Origin: Epiperipatus broadwayi
Taxonomy: Eukaryota > Onychophora > Udeonychophora > Euonychophora > Peripatidae
NCBI GenBank assembly: GCA_028023455.1
Contig: JAQFVV010006542.1
Location: 647,271-711,270 of the forward strand
DNA: 64,000 bases
Direction: 5' to 3'
Part shown: piece after piece, positions 50,278 to 60,974 of the stretch
How positions within the stretch are numbered: the first letter of the stretch is position 1
How the letters are laid out: each line of letters begins with the position of its first letter
Translations under genes and position numbers: made by a program
Notes under the pieces: generated by a model
What the model was told of the DNA's origin: nothing
Databases searched by the model: none
What the model saw: only the letters and a program-made list of their open reading frames with translations

Positions 50278-52877
50278 TGAAACAGACAGATCGAAGGATC
50301 GATCTTAGTTTCATAGTTTTCATTTTGAAGTACGGTAATTCTAAATCACTATTTACCTGCAATGAGGCTTTTTTCTATTCCAGGCCACATAAATTTTAAG
50401 TTAGTTATTTTATGCTTTGTTTAAAAGAATTTAATGTAAATATTACAAGTATAAATATTACAAATCATGATAAATAACCACACACACGAATATTATTTAT
50501 CATGATTTGTAGGTTTATAGTCGCTCAATTTAAAAGTTTCATTGCGTGTATATTTTTTTTTGATTTTAAATCTTTCAAAATTATACAAAGTCATTTAAAA
50601 ATGCTAATCAAAAGTCACATTCCTTTGATCGGTATTTTTAGTCAAATCTTACGTGTACAAAATGTATAGAATAATTAGTTTGTACTTTGAAAGTTGAGAT
50701 AATGAATTTCAATTTTGTATTCACAAATTCCTATGTAATTATTTAGTTTGTCAATTTAGAATCATGTATTGAATTTAGAAATAAATGTAAATCAAACAAT
50801 GGAAATGAGAAATGTAGGACTTTTATCAAGAAATGCGAATGCAATTGTATAGCCAAAATTAGATATTGCTAGAGGCCAGAAAATCAAAGGAGGTGGAGTC
50901 ATGAACAAAAACTAGGCAGAGTGATCAACGGTAGCCATCTTATGTTATAATATACTAAGGGACTCTACTTTTTGACTTTGCTGTGGGTAGACCATCTCGG
51001 GCTATAGCAAAGTAGTTGTGCCAGAGAAATCATCTCAACTGTGATTAAGAAGTTGCCCGGTAAATTGCAATAATGTTGGGCTAAGTCCAAGAAGCTGATC
51101 CCTGTTCTGCCGATTTAAATCTTTCGAGCTGCTGATCCATAATGCTTCCTGTGCTTTCAGTTTTCTCAATTCCAACCTTTAAATTAATCATGCCATTCTA
51201 AGGAATCCAAAATGCGCGCCTAAGTTCTGCATAAACATTACCGCAAGGAGTTAAAGCCGGAAGAAGAAGAATGGTAACTCTTGTTACATGAACTTTTAAC
51301 TTTCCTCTAAGCTTAATAATTTTATTATTTAATCTGTTATGAATTAATCTGGGTAATTACATGTAAATTTCTTGCTTTCCTTCATTAAAATGTTACACTA
51401 AAGCCTGTCAGTAAATTTCTTCTCTAATATTTCTTTGCTGTAGTCTTTAGATGATAATTTACTAATATTTTGTGCCTAATAGTAATTCATTAGTGAAAAT
51501 ACTTATATTTTTATTATTACTTACATTTACAAACAAAGCGATGCCAATAATAATATTTTTCAACTCTAGTTAAAGCCAATAAAGTTTATTTCATAGTATT
51601 ATTAGTATATTCATTTTAAAAGTAATTTTCTTTTATCGAACTAAAAAATTTGATTCGTTTATGGTGAGTTGAGAAAATGATATTTTAACCTTTGCTCCAA
51701 ATAACAACTATAAAATAAAGTCCAAATTTTTATTATGTTATTTTTATATATGAATGGAGTAATAATATAAAGTGAATATTTTTGTTGCTATTATTACCTT
51801 CCGAACAACCTGGGGAGTTATGGGTTTCAGAGTGAACTTAATTAATTGTTACTTTTGTGATCTTTTGATTTCGCTATGTTTTATTTTGAATAGTCATATC
51901 AGATTGTTGCATAGAAAATGTTACGGAGAGATAATCAAGGTTTTATATAGTTTCGCTTTAAGTACACTTCTGATCACTCTTCCTCGATGTTACTGTGACA
52001 GTGCCTTTTCCTTCGCCTAAATTGGCATCTCGTTTTTACTACCAATTGGAAAGAAAGAAATTCTTCTCCATATAATCTCTTGGATCACCGGGGTTCGAAA
52101 ATGATCCCGTCTGGTTGTAGTGTCCCGGATCTACTTGGGGGCATTAAGACTTGTCAAAGTACAAGCCGCCCGGTCTCCCGCCAATGCACCGCAAGTTATT
52201 ATTGTAGTATATCTTAAGCTCTGCACCCATCAGTACATCATTATTATATTATATTTTTATATAAAACCTCCTCCAATTATCCGTATACGTAATGGTTTAA
52301 ATCTATTAAAATCAAACAACTTAATATAAAATAGTAATTGAATATTTTAAATGCTCAAATTACTCTGATTCTCATATCAACTCGTACGACCATTTAAAAC
52401 ATATAAATATTGGCATGCGTTTTGTCTATCAGTCTAAAATGATTATTAAGGACTAGTAGCAAATTATTAGAAATATACGTATGAAAATTTTACCGTATCT
52501 GTAAATAGTATTCAATGATTTCAATAATTATTAAAAATTTATCTAATCTATTTTTGTCTCTCTTGTCTTATTACTCTCAAAATCTAGTTAAGCACCTGCT
52601 GTCTGTATCGACAACTTAAATATATATTGAATTATTAACCATACCAATATATCGAATATAAGATATATATGAATAACTGATTGTAGGGTAATTTAGTCTG
52701 TTTCCCAATGAGCTAGTAAAGGGAAAACCACGTACCGTCGTTGCGTTGTTCATCGGTTGGTCATGCCAGGGGTTTGGGTTTGAATTTGGTTTGCATTTTG
52801 GAATTTATTCCTAGACGTGGACTGGGTTTGAATTCAGATTACTGCGCGTGATTAAGCATGGTGATTTTACCGGTACA
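50278..52877 (+). repeat. 5' LTR of the gypsy element
   Basis: Begins TGAAACAGACAGATCG and ends TTACCGGTACA. It is unusually long for a gypsy LTR. A TATA-like TTATAATATACTAAGG lies near 50945, followed by a small hairpin ACTTTGCT...AGCAAAGT (50978-51014). An 82-codon and a 69-codon frame (51772-52020, 52120-52329) also occur in the 3' LTR but have no recognised domain. Relative to the 3' LTR it lacks a 38 bp segment at about 51676 and carries a perfect 19 bp stem at 50459-50511. Confidence 0.97.
50459..50511. repeat. 19 bp perfect inverted repeat inside the 5' LTR
   Basis: Arms 50459-50477 and 50493-50511 are perfect reverse complements around a 15-base loop containing CCACACACACGAATA. The 3' LTR has the loop in inverted orientation and lacks most of the right arm. 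Confidence 0.9.
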
Positions 52878-53724
52878 GTAGGTGAAATTTTGGACGCCCT
52901 CCGTGGTGCTCTGATGAAGAAATCTCCCACACCCTGCAGAGTGAACAAGAGTAAATATTAAATTATAGAAATACTTGATTTTTTTTTCATACCATTAAGA
53001 TAATATAGTGAGATTTTTTTTTTTGAAAAAAAAAAGTGTGAAAGTGACTTTGAAGTTTTGTTTTAACGACAAAAATATTGAGGAATGGTTTCAAAGCAAG
53101 TGAAAACCTGTATTGCGATTTTGTGCGTTTATTGAATTCAAAACAAACGAATGTTATTTCATAAGTCCTTTTGCGGTTCATTTTTTTTTTCTCTTTGTTT
53201 GAAATTTAAAAAAAAAAAAAAAGCAAAGAAAGTAGGATTACTTTTCATGTCTTAAAAATAAATGCGTGTATGTGTGTATATATATTGTTTAATAAAGAAA
53301 TCTTATCAAAGTCAGTGCATAACATAAATGTTAGTTGAATAAAGTTATTGGCCAGAATATGTGCTATCCGGTATTAAATAGAGTAACCGTTTAGGTTAAG
53401 TTTTTTTTGTATAACACCAATCAGCCAGATACAGTCGGCAAAGTGTTAAGGGTATATACACTTACGTTATAGAAACTTGAAATTGTAATTGATAACCCCG
53501 CAGAAGTAGCGTTAATATTAAACATTCTACATAAAACATTATGTTCTTGAATCAAATGGTTTTATTAAGTCACGTAATAAGTATGTATTTGGGGGATCAG
53601 TGGATTAAATTATCTATTGGTCACATGTTGCTGGCTGGCGCCTTTCAAATAAATTTGTCAGCAAATATGTTTGTCCATACAGCAGTGGTGAGTTTTTTTG
53701 TTTGGTCTATGAAAGAGAGAAATG

Positions 53725-53765
<41 letters not shown>

Positions 53766-54186
53766 TTACTGACAGTATTATAAGAATATTATTGTGTTAT
53801 ATACTAATTGTTAATATGTTTTGTTTTATAGGACTGAGGAGAACAGTTCGAACTGGGTGAAATAAAGTTTTTCTCTTCCCTTATTAATAATTTAGATACA
53901 CGTTATCATATCATATATACATAAATAAAAAAAAAAAAGTGAAAAAAAAAAGGGTTTTATATAACAGAAATCAATCGGAACGTAGGCGAAAGAAAAAAAA
54001 AGAGAAAGGAAGGAAGACACACAAACTGGATGAGAAAGGTGGGAACAGTATCAGCAGCGGGGGAGGATTTGGCATATAGGATCAGGGATCAGTATCTTTT
54101 ATGAATATATATAAATAAAAAAAATATTTCGCAAATAACTAATTCACGTGCTAGAATTACACATATAATTAATAAAAGAACATAAA
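52878..54186 (+). other. Untranslated leader of the gypsy element
   Basis: A 1.3 kb interval between LTR and the first gag ATG. TGGACGCCCTCCG at 52891 has the TGG start of a primer-binding site and lies 13 bases after the LTR, but I cannot match it to a tRNA. A (TA)n-(GA)n microsatellite lies at 53731-53765. The 80-codon frame at 53541-53783 runs into that microsatellite and shows no gag similarity. Confidence 0.6.
52891..52908 (+). promoter_or_regulatory. Candidate primer-binding site
   Basis: TGGACGCCCTCCGTGGTG starts with TGG (complement of the tRNA CCA end) 13 bases inside the 5' LTR boundary. The tRNA is not identified and the offset is larger than usual. Confidence 0.25.
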
Positions 54187-54910
54187 ATGGCAGAAATAGA
54201 AGGGAACAGTAAATCATCTGGAAGTAGTGCGGAACCATCAGACACGTCAGTGACTGTAAGTGAATAGATTAAATAAACAAATAACTAGTTACTGGGGAAT
54301 ACGCACACAATATAAAAGGAAGACAGTGTTTACCGGTTGAAATGGGTCAGAATGGACAAATCATTTGACCCTCAACACCTTTTGTTCAAAATTATAGATT
54401 TTTATGGGGAATACTGGGAAAACCCCCACGAACATGTCGACAGCTTAACAGATGCTTTCAAAATAACAGACCTAGATAATAAGCAACAAATGGCCATCAT
54501 TCAGCATCATTTGAAATCAGTCGCCTAAGACTGGTGGACCATACTGAGAGGAAAACCTAGAACTTTTGAGGAGTACCGGGACAGGCTGCTAAAGACATTC
54601 TGGGGCGAGGAAAGACAAGAAATAGCATTGCATAACCTTATCAAAGAATGCTTTCCCGCAGGGAACCGACTTACCCTAACAAATTTTTTTTCGCAGCAAG
54701 CAACCAAGTTTTGTTCATTGCACACTTTCAACTGGTCAGATTCCTGAGTTATTCGAATGATAGCATACAATATGCCACAAGAAGTTAGAGGGCTGATGAT
54801 CAGTAGCCAAATACACACTATTTCTGAGATGACAAAGTTCTTGGAGACAGTAGACCAACACTTCAGATCTACGGCACCAAATAACAGTAAAAGTCAGCCC
54901 ATTAAAACCA
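54187..54910 (+). pseudogene. gag: gag (capsid) of the gypsy element, broken
   Basis: The likely start is the ATG at 54187 in a CATAAAATGG context. It opens a serine-rich stretch ending in TAG at 54265, with more stops up to 54336. The same frame then carries a capsid-like region from 54337. Its retrotransposon-gag signature includes DWWTILRGKP and TFEEYRDRLLKTFW around 54529-54602, with the paired tryptophans and the F-xx-FW spacing typical of Retrotrans_gag. Stops TAA (54526) and TGA (54745) interrupt it. No CCHC zinc knuckle is seen between capsid and protease, where one would expect it, so nucleocapsid is either absent in this lineage or deleted. It would assemble the cytoplasmic particle if intact. 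The region at 54525-54818 minus is a shadow. Confidence 0.85.
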
Positions 54911-54954
54911 TCCACCAGATGACGAACCTAATTTCAGAGAAGGAAAACCAGGAT

Positions 54955-55475
54955 CAGCAAGCAAATTACTTATGCCCGGTTATAGAAGTAAATATAGAAG
55001 ACAACAGGGTTACAGTTTTGATTGACTCAGGCAGCCAAGCTTCAATCGTATCTGCAGCTTGGATTAATAACCTAAAAAGAACCCGCGAAATCATGCAGTT
55101 GCCAACTTGACCTAAGTGAAACACCGCCAAGTATGGAAAAAAATGCTAAGTGAAAACCGCCAAGTATGGCTGGAAGTTAAGGTAAATCAGAGGCCGGTAG
55201 GACATACTTTTCTTGTGATGACAGGACTTATCTATGACGTGGTGCTCGGCTCCGATTTTTTGGCCCACAATGATGGTGTTATCGATTATGAAAAGGGAAG
55301 ATGCTCTTTCGGAAGTGAGGCAATCGATTTCAAAATACCGATTACCCAGAGGTCTGACTACAAAAGTTGTTTGGTCCAGTCAGTTGACCCAGCAGCGATC
55401 AATAAAAAGGTTCAAGAGTCCATCCTCACGGAACTCAGGGACACATATCAGATCAGAAAAATACTAAAGAAATAT
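54955..55475 (+). pseudogene. Retropepsin-like protease of the gypsy element, frameshifted
   Basis: The catalytic motif is VLIDSGSQASIVS at 55015-55053, with DSG at 55024-55032 in place of the commoner DTG. The flap side and the second conserved strand, YDVVLGSDFLAHNDGVIDY (55233-55289), are in a different frame. The break coincides with a local duplication: CTAAGTGAAACACCGCC... (55112-55136) is repeated almost exactly at 55146-55169, and the first frame stops at 55108. The protease would process the gag-pol polyprotein. The domain is in the same frame as gag, so a gag-protease fusion is likely in the parent element. Cleavage sites cannot be read. Confidence 0.85.
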
Positions 55476-55477
55476 GA

Positions 55478-56380
55478 GGCTGTTTTTCTCCTACTCCGGG
55501 TGAGATTAGATGGTATACACACCGGATCCGGGTAAAGGAGGAGGCATACGTTTCATCGAAAACTTACCCCATACCTTTTCAGTACAGGGGGGAAGTAAAA
55601 GCCCAGATTCATCAAATGATTGAGTGGGGTATTATTGAACGTGGCCCATCGCCTTATAACAACCCGTTGGTCATGGTAAAAAAGAAAAATGGGAGTTTGC
55701 GTTTGTGTTTGGATGCACACAAGTTGAACAGCATTACCATCCCAGAAAGAGATGCTCCTCCACCTATTCAAGAGGTACTGGTACAGCTGGCTGGTAAAAC
55801 CATCTTTTCAACTTTGGATTTGACCGCGAGCTACTGGCAGTTGAATCTGGACCCTAGGGATCGGAAATATATGGCCTTCCGATATAATGGGTATACTCAT
55901 ATATTTAAAAGAGTCCCTTTTGGACTCATAAACAGTGGAGCAGGCTTGATGCGCTGTTTGCAGCAAGTCCTTTCCGATGAGATACAGGAGCATATGGTAT
56001 GTTATATGGATGACCTGGTCATTGTTTCAGAAAACCTGCAGGAACATTTACAACATTTGGAAAGGTTCCTCAGAGAATGCAGAGAAAAAAATATCACCGT
56101 AAATTTGGAGAAGAGCCGTTTTGCTATTGGCGAGATAACGTTCCTTGGCCATATCATCAACCAACATGGTATTAAGGCTCACCCCGATAAAATTGCCGCT
56201 ATAACAAATTTCCCAACACCAACTAAACCGAAGCAGGTCCGATCATTTTTGGGCCTTTGCAACTTCTATCACAAATTCTATCCGAACTTCGCCCAGGAAA
56301 CTAGAAATCTCGTAGACCTCATCAAGAAAAACCGCAAGTGGGAATGGACAACTTTTCATGACAAAGAACTCCTACATGTA
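55478..56380 (+). pseudogene. pol: Reverse transcriptase of the gypsy element
   Basis: This is the best-preserved domain: an open frame from just after 55475 to the A-run at 56380. The sequence runs through a WGIIERGPSPYNNPLVMVKKK block, LRLCLDAHKLN, FSTLDLTASYWQLNL (first catalytic D), VPFGLINS, and CYMDDLVIVS with YMDD at 56003-56014 (the other two catalytic aspartates). TFLGHII, VRSFLGLCNFYHKF and the connection region follow. All catalytic residues are present. The previous domain joins through a frameshift at a T5 run near 55482-55486, and the following RNase H is shifted by a 17-base A run at 56380-56396. YMDD rather than YVDD/YIDD is acceptable for gypsy elements. Confidence 0.95.
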
Positions 56381-56396
56381 AAAAAAAAAAAAAAAA
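56380..56396 (+). repeat. A17 homopolymer causing the RT/RNase H frame break
   Basis: Seventeen consecutive A residues follow CCTACATGT. Translation upstream (frame 2) and downstream (frame 0) both make sense, so a change in run length is the likely cause of the shift. Confidence 0.85.
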
Positions 56397-56850
56397 TTAC
56401 AGGCTGTAATGCTACATCATCCGAATTTTCATCGCCCCTTTTATGTACAAACAGACAGCAGCAAGCAAGGACTAGGAGCTATTTTATTTCAAATAAGCGA
56501 TACCGGAGCTCACCAAGTTATTTATTTTTGCAGCCGTGCATTGAGGGGGGCGGAAGTCCATTACACTACAACAGAACAAGAAACTCTGGCCATTGTGTGG
56601 GCATGCCAGAAATTCTGGCAATTTCTTTTGGGATCTCAAGTAATCATTATAACCGATCATCGTTGCCTGGAGTTTCTCAACAAGAGTTTCCTGACTAATG
56701 ACCGTTTAATCAGATGGAGTTTGACCCTCCAACAATTCCGGTACCAAGTCCAGTACTGTCCAGGGTGGGAAAATATTGTGGCCGATGTATTGAGTCATCA
56801 CCCTGTACCGATGAAGATACAAAACCCTGAAATCAAGAACCAACCCTTGG
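56397..56850 (+). pseudogene. pol: RNase H domain of the gypsy element
   Basis: In frame 0 the sequence reads VMLHHPNFHRPFYVQTDSSKQG (catalytic D at 56454), GAILFQ, TTEQETLAIVWACQKFW (catalytic E) and ITDHRCLEFL (catalytic D). It ends with the GWENIVADVLSHHP linker, which corresponds to the usual N-x-x-ADxLSR motif with R replaced by H. It would degrade the RNA strand during cDNA synthesis. The frame is intact and continuous with integrase. The overlapping plus-strand frame from 55616 past 56396 is an out-of-frame extension. Confidence 0.93.
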
Positions 56851-57044
56851 AAATTATGGCCACGACGATATCGAGTTCGGTAGAAACTGAATTACGGAAT
56901 TTGGTTTATTGGCAGAATATACAGTATCCCCATATCATTCATGATTTGTCCAAACCCTCGGATAAGAATCAGAAGCCACAAAGCAGATACCCCCATTTCC
57001 GGATTGAGGAAGGCACATTACAAACCCGGACCAAGGATTACAGT

Positions 57045-58097
57045 GCTCCTTGGAAAATCGTGGTACCCAATAGATTTAGGGCCCCTATAATTAAACATAT
57101 ACACCAATCTCTGGGACATTATGGACCCAGGAGGATTGAAGAAGTGGTCCGGCGCCAATTTTACTGGCCGGGGATGTATCACCATATCACTTCCATAATC
57201 AGGCAGTGCGATACCTGCGCTACTACGAAAGCTCCTAACAAGTCCTACGCGGGAAAAATAAAACCCGTGATGGCCACGAGACCGAACGAGATCCTTGCAA
57301 TAGACCACTATGGTCCCTTGCCCAAATTTAAAACATTTCAGTATTTGTTGGTATCATATGATATTTTTTCCAAGTATGTTAAGGTTTACCCAGTGCGGTC
57401 TACAAACACCAGAAACGTAACTCGGGTTCTTCAGGAAAAACAATTTCAAGAGGTAGGTAAACCCGAAACCATACTTTCCGACCATGGTTCGGCATTCACC
57501 TCGAAAGAATGGAAAAACTGGGTAAAGAAGCAGAATGTAAACCATCGCCTAACATCGATAAGAAACCCACAATCAAACTCGTGCGAGAGAGTCATGAGAG
57601 AAATCAGTCAACTTTTTCACGCATGTTTATCAATGGATCACTGGAAGTGGGTAGAAAAACTTCAATATGTCATGGATTGCATCAATCATACCATGAACGA
57701 ATCCACGGGATTCCCACCCACGCGTCTCCACTACGGTAGACCATGCCCGGATATTTTCCCTATGCTATCACCAAAGCGTGAAGTACATATAAATCACAGC
57801 ACAGATCAAGACATGGCCCGGCAACAATTGGAGCACATGGCACAAAATAGAATTAAGAGAGGAGGAAGGCAACATCACAATTTTAAAAGGGGGGATCAAG
57901 TCTGGCTAAGATCCCCATGAGTCAGTATTGCACCTAGGAAGGAATTCAAAAAATTCTTCCCTCTGTATAGCGGGCCATATGAGATAGTGGAAGAATGCCA
58001 TGAAAATGCTTTTCTACTGGAAGGGAAGGGTCTACGAGGTATTTACAATGTGAGACAATTAAAGCCTTATATACCCCCTGACCCAGGGAGACCATAG
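57045..58097 (+). pseudogene. pol: Integrase of the gypsy element, with one nonsense codon
   Basis: The N-terminal zinc-binding region is HIHQSLGHYG...CDTCATTKA (HHCC type, about 57096-57228). The catalytic core has D in EILAIDHYGPL (near 57303), D in ILSDHGSAF (near 57480) and E in QSNSCERVMREIS (near 57583), giving the D,D35E-type triad. The C-terminal region includes RGDQVWLRSP, where TGA at 57918-57920 interrupts. The same frame then continues through PLYSGPYEIVEE, which contains the GPY/F-module motif, to LKPYIPPDPGRP and TAG at 58095. The TGA is the only break in the RNase H-integrase frame. CGA to TGA is a simple transition and one possible origin. Confidence 0.95.
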
Positions 58098-58345
58098 AAA
58101 ACAAACAGTAATGTTGGGATAACCTGGTAAACGACCACTATGTTATCAATGTTTCAGATGATGAGTAAAGAACAATGGATATTAATATACAAATGATTGA
58201 TAAAATGTATCATTTCACACCCATGTTTAGGTTCAAACTCTCACCCAGACTGTTCTCCAAAGTCGGTCAACATTGTAATGAAATGTAAGTCAGTAAAATA
58301 TGTATAAACATTTTTTTTTGTTATTTTTTTTTAAGTAGGAAGAAA
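58098..58345 (+). promoter_or_regulatory. 3' noncoding part with polypurine tract
   Basis: No envelope-like frame in 248 bp. The purine run AAGTAGGAAGAAA at 58333-58345 abuts the 3' LTR and is in the right place to prime plus-strand DNA. Confidence 0.75.
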
Positions 58346-60970
58346 TGAAACAGACAGATCGAAGGATCGATCTTAGTTTCATAGTTTTCATTTTGAAGTA
58401 CGGTAATTCTAAATCACTATTTACCCGCAATGAGGCTTTTTTCTATTCCAGGCCACATAAATTTTAAGTTAGTTATTTTATGCTTTGTTTAAAAGATTTT
58501 AATGTAAATATTACAAGTATAAATATTACAAATCATGATAAATAATATTCGTGTGTGTGGTTTGTAGGTTTATAGCTGCTCAATTTAAAAGTTTCATTGC
58601 GTGTATATTTTTTTTTATTTTAAATCTTTCAAAATTATACAAAGTCATTTAAAAATGCTGATCAAAAGTCACATTCCTTTGATCGGTATTTTTAGTCAAA
58701 TCTTACGTGTACAAAATGTATAGAATAATTAGTTTGTACTTTGAAAGTTGAGATAATGAATTTCAATTTTGTATTCACGAATTCCTATGTAATTATTTAG
58801 TTTGTCAATTTAGAATCATGTATTGAATTTAGAAATAAATGTAAATCAAACAATGGAAATGAGAAATGTAGGACTTTTATCAAGAAATGCGAATGCAATT
58901 GTATAGCCAAAATTAGATATTGCTAGAGGCCAGAAAATCAAAGGAGGCGGAGTCATGAACAAAAACTAGGCAGAGTGATCAACGGTAGCCATCTTATGTT
59001 ATAATATACTAAGGGACTCTACTTTTTGACTTTGCTGTGGGTAGACCGTCTCGGGCTACAGCAAAGTAGTTGTGCCAGAGAAATCATCTCAACTGTGATT
59101 AAGAAGTTGCCCGGTAAATTGCAATAATGTTGGGCTAAGTCCAAGAAGCTGATCCCTGTTCTGCCGATTTAAATCTTTCGAGCCGCTGATCCATAATGTT
59201 TCCTGTGCTTCCAGTTTTCTCAATTCCAACCTTTAAATTAATCATGCCGTTCTAAGGAATCCAAAATGCGCGCCTACGTTCTGCATAAACATTACCGCAA
59301 GGAGAAAAGCTGGATGAAGAAGAATGGTAACTCTTGTTACATGAACTTTTAACTTTCCTCTAAGCTTAATAATTTTATTATTTAATCTGTTATGAATTAA
59401 TCTGGGTAATTACATGTAAATTTCTTGCTTTCCTTCGTTAAAATGTTACACTAAAGCCTGTCAGTAAATTTCTTCTCTAATATTTCTGTGCTCTAGTCTT
59501 TAGATGATAATTTACTAATATTTTGTGCCTAATAGTAATTCATTAGTGAAAATACTTATATTTTTATTATTACTTACATTTACAAACAAAGCGATGCCAA
59601 TAATAATATTTTTCAACTCTAATTAAAGCCAATAAAGTTTATTTCATAGTATTATTAGTATATTCATTTTAAAAGTAATTTTCTTTTATCGAACTAAAAA
59701 ATTTGATTCATTTATGGTGAGTTGAGAAATATTCAAATACCTGTATTGTTCCTTTTATTTTGTCAAAATGATATTTTAACCTTTGCTCCAAATAACAACT
59801 ATAAAATAAAGTCCAAATTTTTATTATGTTATTTTTATATATGAACGGAGTAATAATATAAAGTGAATATTTTTGTTGCTATTATTACCTTCCAAACAAC
59901 CCGGGGAGTTATGGGTTTCAGAGTGAACTTAATTAATTGTTACTTTTGTGATCTTTTGATTTCGCTATGTTTTATTTTGAATAGTCATATCAGATTGTTG
60001 CATAGAAAATGTTACAGAGAGATAATCAAGGTTTTATATAGTTTCGCTTTAAGTACACTTCCGATCACTCTTCCTCGATGTTACTGTGACAGTGCCTTTT
60101 CCTTCGCCTAAATTGGCGGCTCATTTTTACTACCAATTGGAAAGAAAGAAATTCTTCTCCAGATAATCTCTTGGATCACCGGGGTTCCAAAATGATCCCG
60201 GCTGGTTGTAGTGTCCTGGATCTACTTGGGGGCATTAAGACTTGTCAAAGTACAAGCCATCCGGTCTCCCGCCAATGCACCGCAAATTATTATTGTAGTA
60301 TATCTTAAGCTCTGCAACCATCAGTACATCATTATTATATTATATTTTTATATAAAACCTCCTCCAATTATCCGTATACGTAATGGTTTGAATCTATTAA
60401 AATCAAACAACTTAATATAAAATAGTAATTGAATATTTTAAATGCTCAAATTACTCTGATTCTCATATCAACTCGTACAACCATTTAAAACATATAAATA
60501 TTGGCATGCGTTTTGTCTATCAGTCTAAAATGATTATTAAGGACTAGTAGCAAATTATTAGAAATATACGTATGAAAATTTTACCGTATCTGTAAATAGT
60601 ATTCAATGATTTCAATAATTATTAAAATTTTATCTAATCTATTTTTGTCTCTCTGGTCTTATTACTCTCAAAATCTAGTTAAGCACCTGCTGTCTGTATC
60701 GACAACTTAAATATATATTGAATTATTAACCATACCAATATATCGAATATAAGATATATATGAATAACTGATTGTAGGGTAATTTAGTCTGTGTTTCTCG
60801 ACGATCTAGTAAAGGGAAAACCACGTACCGTCGTTGTGTTGTTCATCGGTTGGTCATGCCAGGGGTTTGGGTTTGAATTTGGTTTGCATTTTGGAATTTA
60901 TTCCTAGATGTGGACTGGGTTTGAATTCGGATTACTGCGTGTGATTAAGCATGGTGATTTTACCGGTACA
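58346..60970 (+). repeat. 3' LTR of the gypsy element
   Basis: Starts TGAAACAGACAGATCG and ends TTACCGGTACA. It is colinear with the 5' LTR over its full length. It has an extra 38 bp at about 59729-59766 and an inverted loop with lost stem at 58546-58566. The 82- and 69-codon frames at 59863 and 60211 repeat those of the 5' LTR. Confidence 0.97.
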
Positions 60971-60974
60971 ATAT
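60971..60974. repeat. 4 bp target-site duplication of the gypsy element, right
   Basis: ATAT directly after the 3' LTR. Confidence 0.65.

Larger units (their letters stand above)
50278..60970 (+). mobile_element. Ty3/gypsy-type LTR retrotransposon, full length but inactive
   Basis: Two direct LTRs (2600 and 2625 bp, starting TG and ending CA) enclose a 5.5 kb interior with gag, protease, reverse transcriptase, RNase H and integrase in that order. Integrase after RNase H is the gypsy order, not the copia order. A purine tract precedes the 3' LTR. The coding part has three in-frame stops downstream of 54337 plus frameshifts near 55110, 55480 and 56380. No envelope-like ORF lies between integrase and the 3' LTR. 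By-eye comparison gives about 50 substitutions between the LTRs (about 2 percent), mostly transitions, which fits a moderately old insertion that has decayed in place. It is the least decayed element in the window. Confidence 0.97.

Noticed and set aside
51772-52329. 82- and 69-codon ORFs preserved in both gypsy LTRs
   Set aside because: Preservation in both LTRs follows from their identity at insertion. No known LTR-encoded domain is recognisable, and the old LTR at 1482-3375 has no intact equivalent.
52911-52930. CTGATGAAGAAA in the gypsy leader as a hammerhead core
   Set aside because: There is no room for stem II between CTGATGA and GAAA, so the ribozyme fold is impossible.
54337-54528. 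A gag start codon at 54337
   Set aside because: The codon there is TTG, not ATG. The ATG at 54187 in the same frame is a better start, although stops separate it from the capsid part.
55616-56698. 360-codon ORF taken as one protein
   Set aside because: Beyond 56396 the frame runs out of phase with RNase H. The last 100 residues are meaningless read-through after the A17 run.
58098-58345. Envelope gene of a possible endogenous retrovirus
   Set aside because: Only 248 bp lie between integrase and the 3' LTR and no signal peptide or membrane frame is present.
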